Of a DNA stretch of 64,000 bases, positions 50,779 through 59,787 are shown piece by piece. The stretch comes from Sphingopyxis sp. MSC1_008. Lineage in GTDB: Bacteria; Pseudomonadota; Alphaproteobacteria; Sphingomonadales; Sphingomonadaceae. Under the pieces are notes generated by a model that did not search any database, was not told the DNA's origin, and saw only the letters and a list, made by a program, of their open reading frames with translations. Position 1 is the stretch's first letter. Every line of letters starts with the position of its first letter. The translations under genes were made by a program, and so were the position numbers. Location: positions 186,001 through 250,000 of the forward strand of contig NZ_JALPRD010000005.1 in assembly GCF_023197165.1 (NCBI RefSeq). The letters are read 5' to 3'.

Positions 50779-53586
50779 ATGCGCCGTTTGCTGACCGTCC
50801 TGCTCCTCGCTGCAAGCCCGCTGCCGTTCGCTTCCGCGGCGGCGGCAGAGAGCGAAGCGGCGGCGCCGTCGCTGCTCGACGTCCCGCGGCTCGACTTCAC
50901 CAAGCGCGTGCTCGCCAATGGCGCGACGGTCTATGCAATCCGCGACACCGGCACCGCGACGGTCTCGGTCAACATCTGGTACGACGTCGGACAACGCGAC
51001 GATCCGCCGGCACGCGGCGGCTTTGCCCACCTGTTCGAACATCTCATGTTCAAAACAACCCGCAACCTGCCCGGCGGAGTGCTCGAAGCCGTCAATGCGA
51101 TGGGCGGCAATGCCAACGCCTCGACGCTGTTCGACTATACCGACTATTACATCACCGTTCCCGCGAACCAGCTTGAGGGCATGCTCTGGCTCGAGGGCGA
51201 GCGACTGCGCAATCTCGTGATCGACGAGAAATCCTTCCACTCCGAACGCAACGTCGTGAAGGAAGAACTGCGCCAGCGCGTCCTGTCGCAGCCCTATGGA
51301 CGCATCCTCTACACGCTGCTCCCCGCCTTTGCGTTCGACGGTCATCCCTATGCGCGCCCGATCGGCGGCACGATCGCCGACCTCGATCAGGCGCAGCTTG
51401 CCGACGTCCAGGCGTTTCACGAAGCCTATTACCGGCCCGACAATGCGGTCTTCGTCGTGTCGGGCAATTTCGACCCGGCACAGCTCGACGGCTGGGCCGA
51501 CCGCTATATCGGGTCGGCGCCGCGTCCCGACCGCGCGATCCCCCGCGATGTCGCAAAAGGACGCCCGGTCACCGCACGGACGATCGACGCCTATGCACCG
51601 AACGTCCCGCTGCCCGCGGTCGCCTTCGCCTGGCGCGCGCCCTTCGCCGCCGATGCCGACGCGGCAGGGATCGACCTGATCGAGGCGGTGCTCACGCGCG
51701 GCGCCGCATCGCGGCTGCGCCGCCATCTGGTCGACGAAAAGGGCGTCGCATCGGCGGTCACCAGCTATAATCTTCCCGCGCGCGACGGCCATGCCTTCGC
51801 GCTCGTCGTGACGCTCGCCAAAGGGCGCGAGATCGCCGACGCCGAAGCGGCACTTGGCGCGGAGATCGCCCGGCTTCGCGATACGCCGCTTACCGCCGCC
51901 GAGCTCGACGCCGTCAAGAACGGCCTGTTCGGCGACGCGCTCGCGCGGCGCGAGACCGCGCGCGGCCGCGCCTACGAACTCGGCGGCGGCGCGGCGCTGA
52001 CCGGCGATCCGGGACTTGCCGATGCGCGGCTCGACGCGATCCGCCGCATGACCCCCGCCGACGTCCAGCGCGTCGCGAAGACCTGGCTAGACGATGGGAA
52101 GCGGGTGACGCTGCGCTATCGCGACGAAAGCCAGCGACCGGCGGGCTACACCGGCGACACCTCTCCCGACGTGTCGAAGATGGGCCCGGCGGTCCCGCCC
52201 GCAAACCAGCCGCCGATGGTCATCGCGAGCGAAGGCGCTCGCGAGGTCCGTCCCGGCCCGGCCGAAGCCGTCCCGTCGGTTCCGCCGACGCTGACCGAAC
52301 GCCGCCTTGCCAACGGGCTGCGCGTCGTCGTCGCCCAATCGTCGAAGGTTCCGCTCGCCAGCGTCCGGCTGGTGATCGACGGCGGCGATGCCGCCGATCC
52401 TGCCGGCCAGGCCGGCCGCGGCGACATAGCGGCAGCGCTGGCGCTGAAGGGCGCAGGCGGCCGCCGCGCTGAAGGGATTGCCAGCGACATCGCGGCGCTC
52501 GGCGGCACGATCGGCGCAAGCTCGGACGCCGACGCGACAGTCTTTTCGGTCAACGCCCCCGCCTCCAATATCGAACCCGCGGCGCGTATTCTCGCCGACG
52601 TCGCGATGCGTCCCGATTTCCCCGCCGACGCGTTCGAAGCGGTACGCAGCCAGCAAGCGTCGGCCATCGCCGTCGCGGCGAAACAACCGATGCAGACGGC
52701 CATGCGCGCGCTGCCCGCGGCAATCTTTGGCAAGGCGCCCTATGGTGCGATCCCGACGACCGCCAGCCTTGGCGCGGTGACGCGCGACGGCATCGCGGCG
52801 GCGCAGCGCGAAAATTGGGGTCCCAAGGCCGCAACGCTGATCGTCACCGGCGCGCTGACCCCCGATGAGGCCATCGCGCTTGCCGAACGCAGTTTCGGCG
52901 CGTGGAAGGGCGGCAAGGCCCCCGCCTCGATCCCGCGCGGCGCGGTGTCGGTCAGCCCCCGTGTCGTCGCGGTCGACATGCCGGGCGTCGCGCAGGCCGC
53001 GATCATCGCCGCACTGCCCACCGCCGGACGGCGCGATGCCGACTGGCCCTCGCTCCGCATCGCCAACGCCGTGCTCGGCGGCGGCTTCCAAGGCTGGCTG
53101 ACGCAGGAGATCCGCGTCAAGCGCGGCCTTACCTATGGTGCCGGCAGCTTGCTCGACAGCCGCCGCGACGCCGCATATCTGATGGCGGTTACACAGACCA
53201 AGACCGCCTCGGCAAACGAGGTGGTGGGGCTGATCCTCGATCAGATCGGTCGCTTCGGCCGCGAACCGGTCGACGGCGCGCGCGCTGGCGAACGCAGCGT
53301 CTATCTCGCCAATGGCCTGTCGGGTCAGACCGAGCGCGCCGCCGGCCTCGCCGACTATCTGGCAACGCTGGTCTCGAGCGCTGCGCCGCTGGACGCGCTG
53401 CCTGCCGAACTCGCATCGTCGGCGCCCCCGTCACCCGAACGGATCGCCGCCGCGATCGCCGCGCATCTTCGCGCCGATCAGGCGACGATCGTCGTCGCCG
53501 GAGATTCAAAGCAGTGGGTCGGCGCGCTCCGCGAACGTTTCCCGGCGCTGGCACTGATCGATATCGATGGAAAGCCGCTACCCTGA
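50779..53586 (+). CDS. Periplasmic M16-family zinc metallopeptidase (two-domain, pitrilysin-type)
   Basis: A 935-residue protein from ATG 50779, with signal peptide ending near SAAAAES. The inverted zinc motif is HLFEH (His84, Glu87, His88), and the third ligand is Glu162 or Glu163 in NVVKEELRQ. Two M16 halves are joined by a linker near 470-500. The second half (LTERRLANGLRVVVAQSSKVP) lacks HxxEH, as usual for this architecture. RVKRGLTYGAGSLLDSRRDAAYL is the conserved R/Y loop. It should cut short peptides in the periplasm, working with the amidohydrolase just upstream. Confidence 0.94.
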   Translation: MRRLLTVLLLAASPLPFASAAAAESEAAAPSLLDVPRLDFTKRVLANGATVYAIRDTGTATVSVNIWYDVGQRDDPPARGGFAHLFEHLMFKTTRNLPGGVLEAVNAMGGNANASTLFDYTDYYITVPANQLEGMLWLEGERLRNLVIDEKSFHSERNVVKEELRQRVLSQPYGRILYTLLPAFAFDGHPYARPIGGTIADLDQAQLADVQAFHEAYYRPDNAVFVVSGNFDPAQLDGWADRYIGSAPRPDRAIPRDVAKGRPVTARTIDAYAPNVPLPAVAFAWRAPFAADADAAGIDLIEAVLTRGAASRLRRHLVDEKGVASAVTSYNLPARDGHAFALVVTLAKGREIADAEAALGAEIARLRDTPLTAAELDAVKNGLFGDALARRETARGRAYELGGGAALTGDPGLADARLDAIRRMTPADVQRVAKTWLDDGKRVTLRYRDESQRPAGYTGDTSPDVSKMGPAVPPANQPPMVIASEGAREVRPGPAEAVPSVPPTLTERRLANGLRVVVAQSSKVPLASVRLVIDGGDAADPAGQAGRGDIAAALALKGAGGRRAEGIASDIAALGGTIGASSDADATVFSVNAPASNIEPAARILADVAMRPDFPADAFEAVRSQQASAIAVAAKQPMQTAMRALPAAIFGKAPYGAIPTTASLGAVTRDGIAAAQRENWGPKAATLIVTGALTPDEAIALAERSFGAWKGGKAPASIPRGAVSVSPRVVAVDMPGVAQAAIIAALPTAGRRDADWPSLRIANAVLGGGFQGWLTQEIRVKRGLTYGAGSLLDSRRDAAYLMAVTQTKTASANEVVGLILDQIGRFGREPVDGARAGERSVYLANGLSGQTERAAGLADYLATLVSSAAPLDALPAELASSAPPSPERIAAAIAAHLRADQATIVVAGDSKQWVGALRERFPALALIDIDGKPLP

Positions 53587-53592
53587 TCTTGG

Positions 53593-54858
53593 TCAGGGCA
53601 GCGGCGCCATGTAGCGGTCGCGCAATTCGAGCGGGCGGGCGGTGAGTGGTTTTTCCGTCCCCTCGACGAACAGCACCTGCGGCTGCGACAGCGGTTCGAG
53701 CGGATCGCCGTTCCACAGCACGAGGTCGGCGACGCGTCCCGCCTCCAGCGTCCCGACACGGTCGGCGACGCCAAAGACGCGCGCGGGATTGACCGTGATT
53801 GCCGCCACCGCGGCGTCGTGCGGCAAGCCCCAGGCGACGGCGTTGCCCGCGCCATAGCGCAATTCGCGCGCGCGGTGCGCGACGCCGCTTCCCGTCTTGA
53901 TGACGATGGTCACGCCGGCGGCGTGGAGCCGCGCGGCATTTTCCATCGTCGCGCCAAGCTCGGAGAAGCTGCGCGGCAAATCGGCGAGCGGGTCGAGGAT
54001 GACGGGGACTTTCGCCGCGGCTATCTCGCCCGCAACGCGCCATCCTTCCTCCGCACCGTCAAGGATGATGCGCAGCTTCTCCTCGCGCGCCAGCGCGATC
54101 ATTTCGCTGATGTCCGACGCACGATCGACCTTGACGATCAGCGGCATGCGCCCCTGAACCACCGGAACGAGCGCCTCGAGATCGACGCGCGAAAGCGCCT
54201 GCGGCCGTCCTTCGCCGCGGTCGTAGGCCGCCCGGTGCGCGGCGAAATGACGGACGTCGGCCAGCGTCGCCCGCAGCTGGACGATCGCCGAACCGCGCGC
54301 GCCGCCCGCACGCCCGGCCCCGCCCTCGCCCATCTCCAGCACCATGGCGGCGCGCGGGCGCGTCACCATCTGCGGCCGCTGGGCGAGATCGATCACTGCG
54401 GCCTGCCCTGCGAATTGCAGCGCCCGCCCGCGACGGTCGTCGTAGAGCGGCGTGGTCACCGCATGGGTAATGCCCGCCAGCCGCGACACCGGCAGCAGGA
54501 TCGAGTCGGGATTGAGGCCGAGCGAAATGTCGAAGCCCGCGCTGATCGCCGCGTTGTGCGTCGCACGATCGGCACTCGCCGGGACCTGGCTGACCTCGAC
54601 CGCCCCCAGCGTGCTGTCGGCTTGGATGAAGCCCGGCGTCACAACCCCGCCGCGCCCGTCGATGACGCGCGCATGGGCAGGGACCGAGACATTGGCGCCG
54701 AGCGCCGCAATACGGCCGTCTTCGATCAGGATCGTCCCCCGTTCGATCTCGCCCGCGCCCGTCATCGTCATCAGCCGCGCATCGACGATCGCGATCGTCT
54801 CGGCCGAAGCGGGCGTCGCGAGAAGAAGCGCAACAAGCGCGGCAAGCCGGCGGGTCAT
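53593..54858 (-). CDS. Amidohydrolase-like secreted protein lacking the HxH metal motif (degenerate partner 1)
   Basis: A 421-residue protein with signal peptide (ALVALLLATPASA). ATG 54858 overlaps the upstream stop (ATGA). The amidohydrolase beta-sandwich and barrel are recognisable (GRIAALGANVSVP, VVTPGFI at the N terminus; NPARVFGVADRVGTLEAGRVADLVLWNGDP at the C terminus). Where the intact partner has DAHSHLG, this protein has QADSTLG at residues 79-85, so the HxH His pair is replaced by Asp81 and Thr83. It may be a non-catalytic subunit of the lipoprotein partner encoded just upstream. Confidence 0.88.
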   Translation of the reverse strand: MTRRLAALVALLLATPASAETIAIVDARLMTMTGAGEIERGTILIEDGRIAALGANVSVPAHARVIDGRGGVVTPGFIQADSTLGAVEVSQVPASADRATHNAAISAGFDISLGLNPDSILLPVSRLAGITHAVTTPLYDDRRGRALQFAGQAAVIDLAQRPQMVTRPRAAMVLEMGEGGAGRAGGARGSAIVQLRATLADVRHFAAHRAAYDRGEGRPQALSRVDLEALVPVVQGRMPLIVKVDRASDISEMIALAREEKLRIILDGAEEGWRVAGEIAAAKVPVILDPLADLPRSFSELGATMENAARLHAAGVTIVIKTGSGVAHRARELRYGAGNAVAWGLPHDAAVAAITVNPARVFGVADRVGTLEAGRVADLVLWNGDPLEPLSQPQVLFVEGTEKPLTARPLELRDRYMAPLP

Positions 54859-56258
54859 TTCGTCTCTCCGGATTGGCCGAGCAGGAAGTCGGAATGGCGG
54901 CGATAACGCGCATCGGCGCGGTCGAAGACGATGCCGCCGTCGACCCAGACCTTTTCGGCGCGCGCATAGATGCTGAACGGATCGTGGCTCCATAGCACGA
55001 CGTCGGCATTCTTGCCGGCCTCGATCGTGCCCACGCGGTCGGCGATGCCGAGTGCCTTTGCCGGATTGGCGGTGAACCAGCGGATGGCATCGGCCTTGCT
55101 GATCCGGATGCCCGCGCGCCATGCTGCCGACAATGCCGCCGCGGCTTCCTGGTTCAGCCGCTGGATGACGATCGGATCGTCCGAGTGAATGATCGCGCAG
55201 CCGCCCGCCGCGTGAACGAGTGCCGCATTCTCCTCGATCGCGTCGAACACTTCCATCTTATATCCCCACCAACTGGCCCAGGTGGCGATGCAAATGTCTT
55301 CCTTCGCGAGTAGCGATGCGACCTTGTAGGCCTCGTTGGCGTGGTGGAAGGTGCGGATCCTGAACCCGAACTCGCGCGAGATATCGATCATGTTCGCCAT
55401 CTCGTCGGCGCGATAGCAATGATTCTGGACGAGGATTTCGCCCCTCAGCACGCCGGCGAGCGTTTCGAGCTGCAGGTCGCGTTTCGGCGCCTCGCCGCTC
55501 CGGCCGGCCTTGTCCCATTTGTCCCAGCGCCGCGCATAATCCTGCGCGTCGATCCACGCCTTGCGATAGCCCGCAACATTGCCCATCCGCGTCGCCGGCG
55601 AGCGTCCCTTGCCGCCATAGACGCGCTTGGGATTCTCACCGCACGCGATCTTCAGGCCATAGGGCGCGCCCGGGAACTTCATTCCCTGCATCGTGACCGA
55701 CGGCACATTCTTCAGCGTCACCGTGCGCCCGCCGAACAGATTTCCCGATCCGGGCAGGATCATCATCGTCGTGACACCCGCCTCGCGCGCCGCATCGAAG
55801 CCGGGATCCTGCGGCCAGACCGAATGTTCGACCCACACTTGCGCGGTGTTGGGGTCGGTCATCTCGTTGACGTCGTTATGCGCCTCGACCGACTCGGGCT
55901 GCGCCCAGGCCCCCAGGTGCGAGTGCGCATCGATCACGCCCGGGGTTACCCATTTGCCGCGCGCATCGACCGTCCGATAGCCGCCCGGCACCGCGAGCGA
56001 GGCGCCGACGGCGGCGATCTTGCCGTCCTCCATCAGCACGGTGCCGTTTGCAATCTCCTCGCCCGTCGCCGTCAGCACGGTGCCGCCAACCAAGGCGACG
56101 CGGTCGGCGGCGGGCGCGCGGTAGGTGCTGGGATAGGGATCGCGGTCGATCGCCGGCGCCGCGTCGGCGGCGGGCGCCGGCGCGGGTTGCGGCCGATCGG
56201 ACGCGGCACAGCCCGCAAGCGCGGTGGCCGCGAGAAGGACGAGCGAGGCGTGCCTCAT
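54855..56258 (-). CDS. Lipoprotein amidohydrolase with intact HxH motif (partner 1)
   Basis: A 467-residue protein with lipobox LAGC at the N terminus (Cys17), so anchored in a membrane. HxH is at His112 and His114 (VIDAHSHLGAW). Further metal or substrate residues sit in ILVQNHCYRADEM, IRTFHHANEAYK and GGCAIIHSDDP. It is about 60-70 percent identical by eye to the protein at 58251, including long shared blocks (KFPGAPYGLKIACGENPKRVY). ATGA overlaps link it to the degenerate partner and to the 240-residue protein upstream. The substrate is unknown. Confidence 0.92.
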   Translation of the reverse strand: MRHASLVLLAATALAGCAASDRPQPAPAPAADAAPAIDRDPYPSTYRAPAADRVALVGGTVLTATGEEIANGTVLMEDGKIAAVGASLAVPGGYRTVDARGKWVTPGVIDAHSHLGAWAQPESVEAHNDVNEMTDPNTAQVWVEHSVWPQDPGFDAAREAGVTTMMILPGSGNLFGGRTVTLKNVPSVTMQGMKFPGAPYGLKIACGENPKRVYGGKGRSPATRMGNVAGYRKAWIDAQDYARRWDKWDKAGRSGEAPKRDLQLETLAGVLRGEILVQNHCYRADEMANMIDISREFGFRIRTFHHANEAYKVASLLAKEDICIATWASWWGYKMEVFDAIEENAALVHAAGGCAIIHSDDPIVIQRLNQEAAAALSAAWRAGIRISKADAIRWFTANPAKALGIADRVGTIEAGKNADVVLWSHDPFSIYARAEKVWVDGGIVFDRADARYRRHSDFLLGQSGETK

Positions 56259-56977
56259 TTGGCGTCGGGGGTGACCGAGCGGATCACGCCGCCCTTGTCG
56301 TCGAGGAAGTCGATCGACGCCTTGCCGTCGGGGGTGACCTTCATCAGGATGCGCGGACGCCCCATCGCGTCGTTCAGCATCACCGCCGACTCGCGGTCGC
56401 GGGTCTTGCCGACATAGAGGCGCTGACGGCCGAAGCTGCCGTCGGCCTGCACCTTTTGCAGCGCGGCGGTCTTTTCGGGGCCGTCGGGCATTTTCGACAG
56501 CCGCTCGGCCATGTCGAAATCAAGCGGAGCATCGGGCCGGTCGTTGACGATCATCGCGGCCCAGCGCCGCCCGTTATATTCGTTCTGCGTCAGCTGGATC
56601 ACCTGATCCTGCTCATATTGGTCGAAGCTCAGATGGCCGCCCCCCGACACCTTGCCGTCGGGGCCCTTCTGGCCGCTGAAGGTCAGCCCGCCGTTTTCGG
56701 ACCCTTCATTGTTGTAAAAGATGATCCCGGCGCCACGATTGCCGCTCGGATGCGGGCGTTCCTTGCCATGCATGATGATGCCCGGCGAGCGGCTGGTGTT
56801 CGATACGATCATGCGGATCGTCCCGTCGTCCTCGCGAATGTTGATGCGCTTGACGTCGATCTCGTCGAACGCCGCCTTCGCGGGCGCGGTGTCGGCGCCG
56901 GCGGTGGTCGTCATGGCGATTGCGCAGGCGGCGGTGAGCACGCCCGAATAAAGCACGAGAAGGCGATTGGTGTTCAT
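56255..56977 (-). CDS. Exported or membrane-anchored protein of unknown function inside the amidohydrolase operon
   Basis: A 240-residue protein with an N-terminal hydrophobic segment (LLVLYSGVLTAACAIAMTT), then a beta-rich region. The text is rich in Gly, Asn and Asp (GIIFYNNEGSENGG, FSGQKGPDGKVSGGGHLSFDQYEQDQ). I do not recognise a family. ATGA overlaps on both sides place it firmly in the five-gene operon, between the two amidohydrolase pairs. It might be a periplasmic accessory or substrate-binding subunit. Confidence 0.85.
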   Translation of the reverse strand: MNTNRLLVLYSGVLTAACAIAMTTTAGADTAPAKAAFDEIDVKRINIREDDGTIRMIVSNTSRSPGIIMHGKERPHPSGNRGAGIIFYNNEGSENGGLTFSGQKGPDGKVSGGGHLSFDQYEQDQVIQLTQNEYNGRRWAAMIVNDRPDAPLDFDMAERLSKMPDGPEKTAALQKVQADGSFGRQRLYVGKTRDRESAVMLNDAMGRPRILMKVTPDGKASIDFLDDKGGVIRSVTPDAK

Positions 56978-58254
56978 GGCGTTTCTCCATTGGAAGGATG
57001 CAAGACGGCGGGAAGGTAACGATCGCGAAGTTCGGTCGCGCGCGAGGTCATCGGCTGCGCCGCGCCGCGGATGAAGACCGCGGTCGGGCGCGCGAGCGTG
57101 TCGAGCGGATCGCCGTCCCAGATCACGACATCACCCTCCTTGCCCGCCTCAAGCGAACCGATACGGTCGGCGAGCCCGAAAATGCGTGCGGGGTTGATTG
57201 TGATCGCGGCGAGCGCCGCCTGCCGGTCGAGCCCGTTCGCGGCCGCGTTGCCCGCGTTGTAGCGCATCTCGCGCTCGCGATGATTGTCATTGCCCTCGAT
57301 CGCGATAGTGACCCCTGCGGCGGCGAGGCGCGCAGCGTTGGTCAGGGTCGCGCCCAGCATTTCGAACGACGCGGGGGTATTTTCGACCGGCGTCAGGAGG
57401 ACGGGAACCCCCGCCGCGGCGATCTCGTCCGCGACGCGCCACCCCTCGCTGGCGCTTTCGAGGATCAGCTTAAGCCCTTCCTCGCGGCCAAGCGCCAGCG
57501 CATCGCGGATGTCGGCCGCGCGGTTCACGCTGACGAGCAACGGCATACGCCCCTCGACGACCGGGATCAGCGCGTCCATGTCGGCGCGCGACAGCGTATA
57601 ATCGCGCGTTTCGCCGCGATCATAGGCGGCGCGCCGCGCCCTGTAATCGCGCACTTCGGCAAAGAGCGCGCGCAATGCGACGAGCTCGGCGGCTCGGGCG
57701 CCACCCGCGCGCTCGGCGCCGGCGTCGCCCATGTCGAGCACCATCGCGACGCCGCGCTTCATCAGCATCGCCCGTCCATCGAGCACGACCGCGGCCGCCT
57801 GCCCGGCGAAAAGCAGTTCGCGGTCGCTCCTGTCCTTATAGGCCGGGGTCGTGATCGCACGGGTGATGCCGCCGAGCCGCGCGACCGGGATCAGCAAGGA
57901 GTCGGGATTGAGCCCATAGCCGGCGTCGAAGGCGGCGCTGACGTCGCTCGCGTCGGTGGCGCGATCGTCGGTCGTCTCGACCGCGCGCACCTCGATCAGC
58001 CCGAGCGCCGTCCCCGCGGCGACCAGCCCAGGGGTCACGATCTTGCCCGTCGCATCGACGATTTTCGCACTAGGGGGCACCGCAACATCGGCCCCGACCG
58101 CGACGATCCGGCCGCCCGTGATCACTACCGTGCCGCGCTCGATCTCGCCCGCCGGTCCCATCGTGACGACGCGGCCGCCCGTGATCGCGACGGTTTGGGC
58201 TGCGGCAGGCGTGGTGAAGGTCAAAGCCAGGACGATGGCAACAGCGCGGATCAT
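56974..58254 (-). CDS. Amidohydrolase-like secreted protein lacking the HxH metal motif (degenerate partner 2)
   Basis: A 426-residue protein with signal peptide ending at PAAAQ. ATG 58254 overlaps the upstream stop (ATGA). It is a paralogue of the 53593 protein (shared GFD/GYGLNPDSLLIPVARLGGITRAITTP-type blocks and the NPARIFGLADRIGSLEAGK end). The HxH position reads AAGTALG, so residues 81-83 are Gly-Thr-Ala and both His are lost. Loss of the same motif in both paralogues suggests it happened before duplication and is maintained. A structural or binding role beside the intact partner is likely. Confidence 0.88.
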   Translation of the reverse strand: MIRAVAIVLALTFTTPAAAQTVAITGGRVVTMGPAGEIERGTVVITGGRIVAVGADVAVPPSAKIVDATGKIVTPGLVAAGTALGLIEVRAVETTDDRATDASDVSAAFDAGYGLNPDSLLIPVARLGGITRAITTPAYKDRSDRELLFAGQAAAVVLDGRAMLMKRGVAMVLDMGDAGAERAGGARAAELVALRALFAEVRDYRARRAAYDRGETRDYTLSRADMDALIPVVEGRMPLLVSVNRAADIRDALALGREEGLKLILESASEGWRVADEIAAAGVPVLLTPVENTPASFEMLGATLTNAARLAAAGVTIAIEGNDNHREREMRYNAGNAAANGLDRQAALAAITINPARIFGLADRIGSLEAGKEGDVVIWDGDPLDTLARPTAVFIRGAAQPMTSRATELRDRYLPAVLHPSNGETP

Positions 58255-59636
58255 CGCACAAACCCCTGTCCCGGCTGGCCGAGGACGAAATCGGACGGAC
58301 TTTGATAGCGCGGATCGGCGCGGTCCCACTGGACCACCCCGTCGACCCAGACACGGTCGGCGAGCGCGTAAACGCTAAACGGGTTTGCGCTCCACAGCAC
58401 GACGTCGGCCATCTTGCCCGGCTCGAGCGTGCCGACCTTGTCGGCAATCCCCATCGCTTTGGCGGGATTGGCCGTGATCCATTTGATCGCCTCGCCGCGG
58501 CTGACGGGCAGGCCGGCATGATTGGCGGCGGTCATCGCGATTCCGGCTTCCTGATTGAGCCGCTGGATCAGCAGGCCGTCGTCCGAATGGATGATCGCGC
58601 AGCCGCCCGCCGCGTCGATCATCGGGGCATTCTCCTCGATCCCGTCGAGCGATTCCATCTTGGCGCCCCAGCTGTTCCCCCAGGTCGCGACGCAAATATC
58701 TTCCTTCGCGAGCAAGGGGGCGATCTTGAAAGCCTCATTGGCGTGGTGGAAGGTGCGGATCTTGAACCCGAACTCGCGCGCGACATCGATCATCACCGCC
58801 ATCTCGTCGGCGCGGTAACAGTGGTTCTGGACCAAAATTTCGCCGCGCAGCACGCCGGCAAGCGTTTCGAGCTGCAAGTCGCGTTTCGGGGGATCGCCGG
58901 CCTTCGCGCCCGCTTCCCATTTGTCCTGGCGGCGGACATAATCGGCGGCGTCGATCCACGCCTTGCGATAGCCCGCAACATTGCCCATCCGCGTCGCGGG
59001 CGAGCGCCCCTTGCTGCCGTAGACGCGCTTCGGATTCTCGCCGCACGCGATCTTCAGGCCATAGGGGGCGCCCGGGAACTTCATCCCCTGCGCCGTCACC
59101 GACGGCACATTCTTCAGCGTCACCGAACGGCCGCCGAACAGGTTGGCTGACCCCGGAAGGATCATCAGGCTGGTCACCCCGCCGGCCCGCGCGAGGCGGA
59201 ATTTCGGATCTTGCGGCCAGACCGAATGTTCGGCCCAGACCTCCGCCGTGTTCGGCGAAACGGCTTCATTGCCATCCTCGTGCGATGGCGTCGCCGGCGA
59301 TGGATAAACGCCGAGGTGCGAATGCGCGTCGATGATTCCGGGGGTTACCCATTTGCCGCGGCCGTCGACCCGGGCATAGCCTTCGGGCACCGGCAGGCTC
59401 GCTCCGACCGCTTCGATCTTGCCGTCCGCGATCAAAAGCGTCGCATCGGCCATTTCTGCACCCGTGCCCGTCAGCACAGTCGCGCCGACGATCGCCAGCG
59501 GCGCCGACCGGGCTGGATGATAGGTCGCGGGAAAGGGATCGTCGGGGGCGCCGTGCGCAGCGAACGCCACGCCCGCGATCGCCAGCGATATCAGCGCGAT
59601 GCACGTGCCGCCCAGATGCTTGATCGTCGATGCCAT
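58251..59636 (-). CDS. Secreted amidohydrolase with intact HxH motif (partner 2)
   Basis: A 461-residue protein from ATG 59636 (MASTIKHLGGT), with GGGGAGG upstream and a signal peptide ending near AFAAHG. HxH is at His105 and His107 (IIDAHSHLGVY). Like its paralogue at 54855 it carries ILVQNHCYRADEM, IRTFHHANEA and GGCAIIHSDDG. It opens the five-gene operon. It has no lipobox, so it is soluble in the periplasm, whereas the paralogue is a lipoprotein. A 21-bp-spaced inverted repeat lies in the divergent promoter region ahead of it. Confidence 0.92.
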   Translation of the reverse strand: MASTIKHLGGTCIALISLAIAGVAFAAHGAPDDPFPATYHPARSAPLAIVGATVLTGTGAEMADATLLIADGKIEAVGASLPVPEGYARVDGRGKWVTPGIIDAHSHLGVYPSPATPSHEDGNEAVSPNTAEVWAEHSVWPQDPKFRLARAGGVTSLMILPGSANLFGGRSVTLKNVPSVTAQGMKFPGAPYGLKIACGENPKRVYGSKGRSPATRMGNVAGYRKAWIDAADYVRRQDKWEAGAKAGDPPKRDLQLETLAGVLRGEILVQNHCYRADEMAVMIDVAREFGFKIRTFHHANEAFKIAPLLAKEDICVATWGNSWGAKMESLDGIEENAPMIDAAGGCAIIHSDDGLLIQRLNQEAGIAMTAANHAGLPVSRGEAIKWITANPAKAMGIADKVGTLEPGKMADVVLWSANPFSVYALADRVWVDGVVQWDRADPRYQSPSDFVLGQPGQGFVR

Positions 59637-59668
59637 CTTCGCCTCCCCGATCTGAATGAGCGACGAGC

Positions 59669-59724
59669 GGGACGAATCCGCCATTCGATTTTCGGTCGTT
59701 CGCCGATGGCGGATTCGCCGTCCC
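59669..59724. promoter_or_regulatory. Long inverted repeat, operator candidate copy A
   Basis: GGGACGAATCCGCCAT (59669-59684) faces ATGGCGGATTCG...TCCC (59706-59724). The inner 12 bases match perfectly, the outer 4 match across a 3-base insertion, and the spacer is 21 bases. It lies in the 151-bp region between two divergent operons and contains the AATCCGCCA half-site seen at 49299. Confidence 0.65.
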
Positions 59725-59787
59725 GAACCATCGTTCTGGGCAGGGTGAGATGTTCCGCGGCAAGCGGGGCAATGGAGGGGCCGAAAT

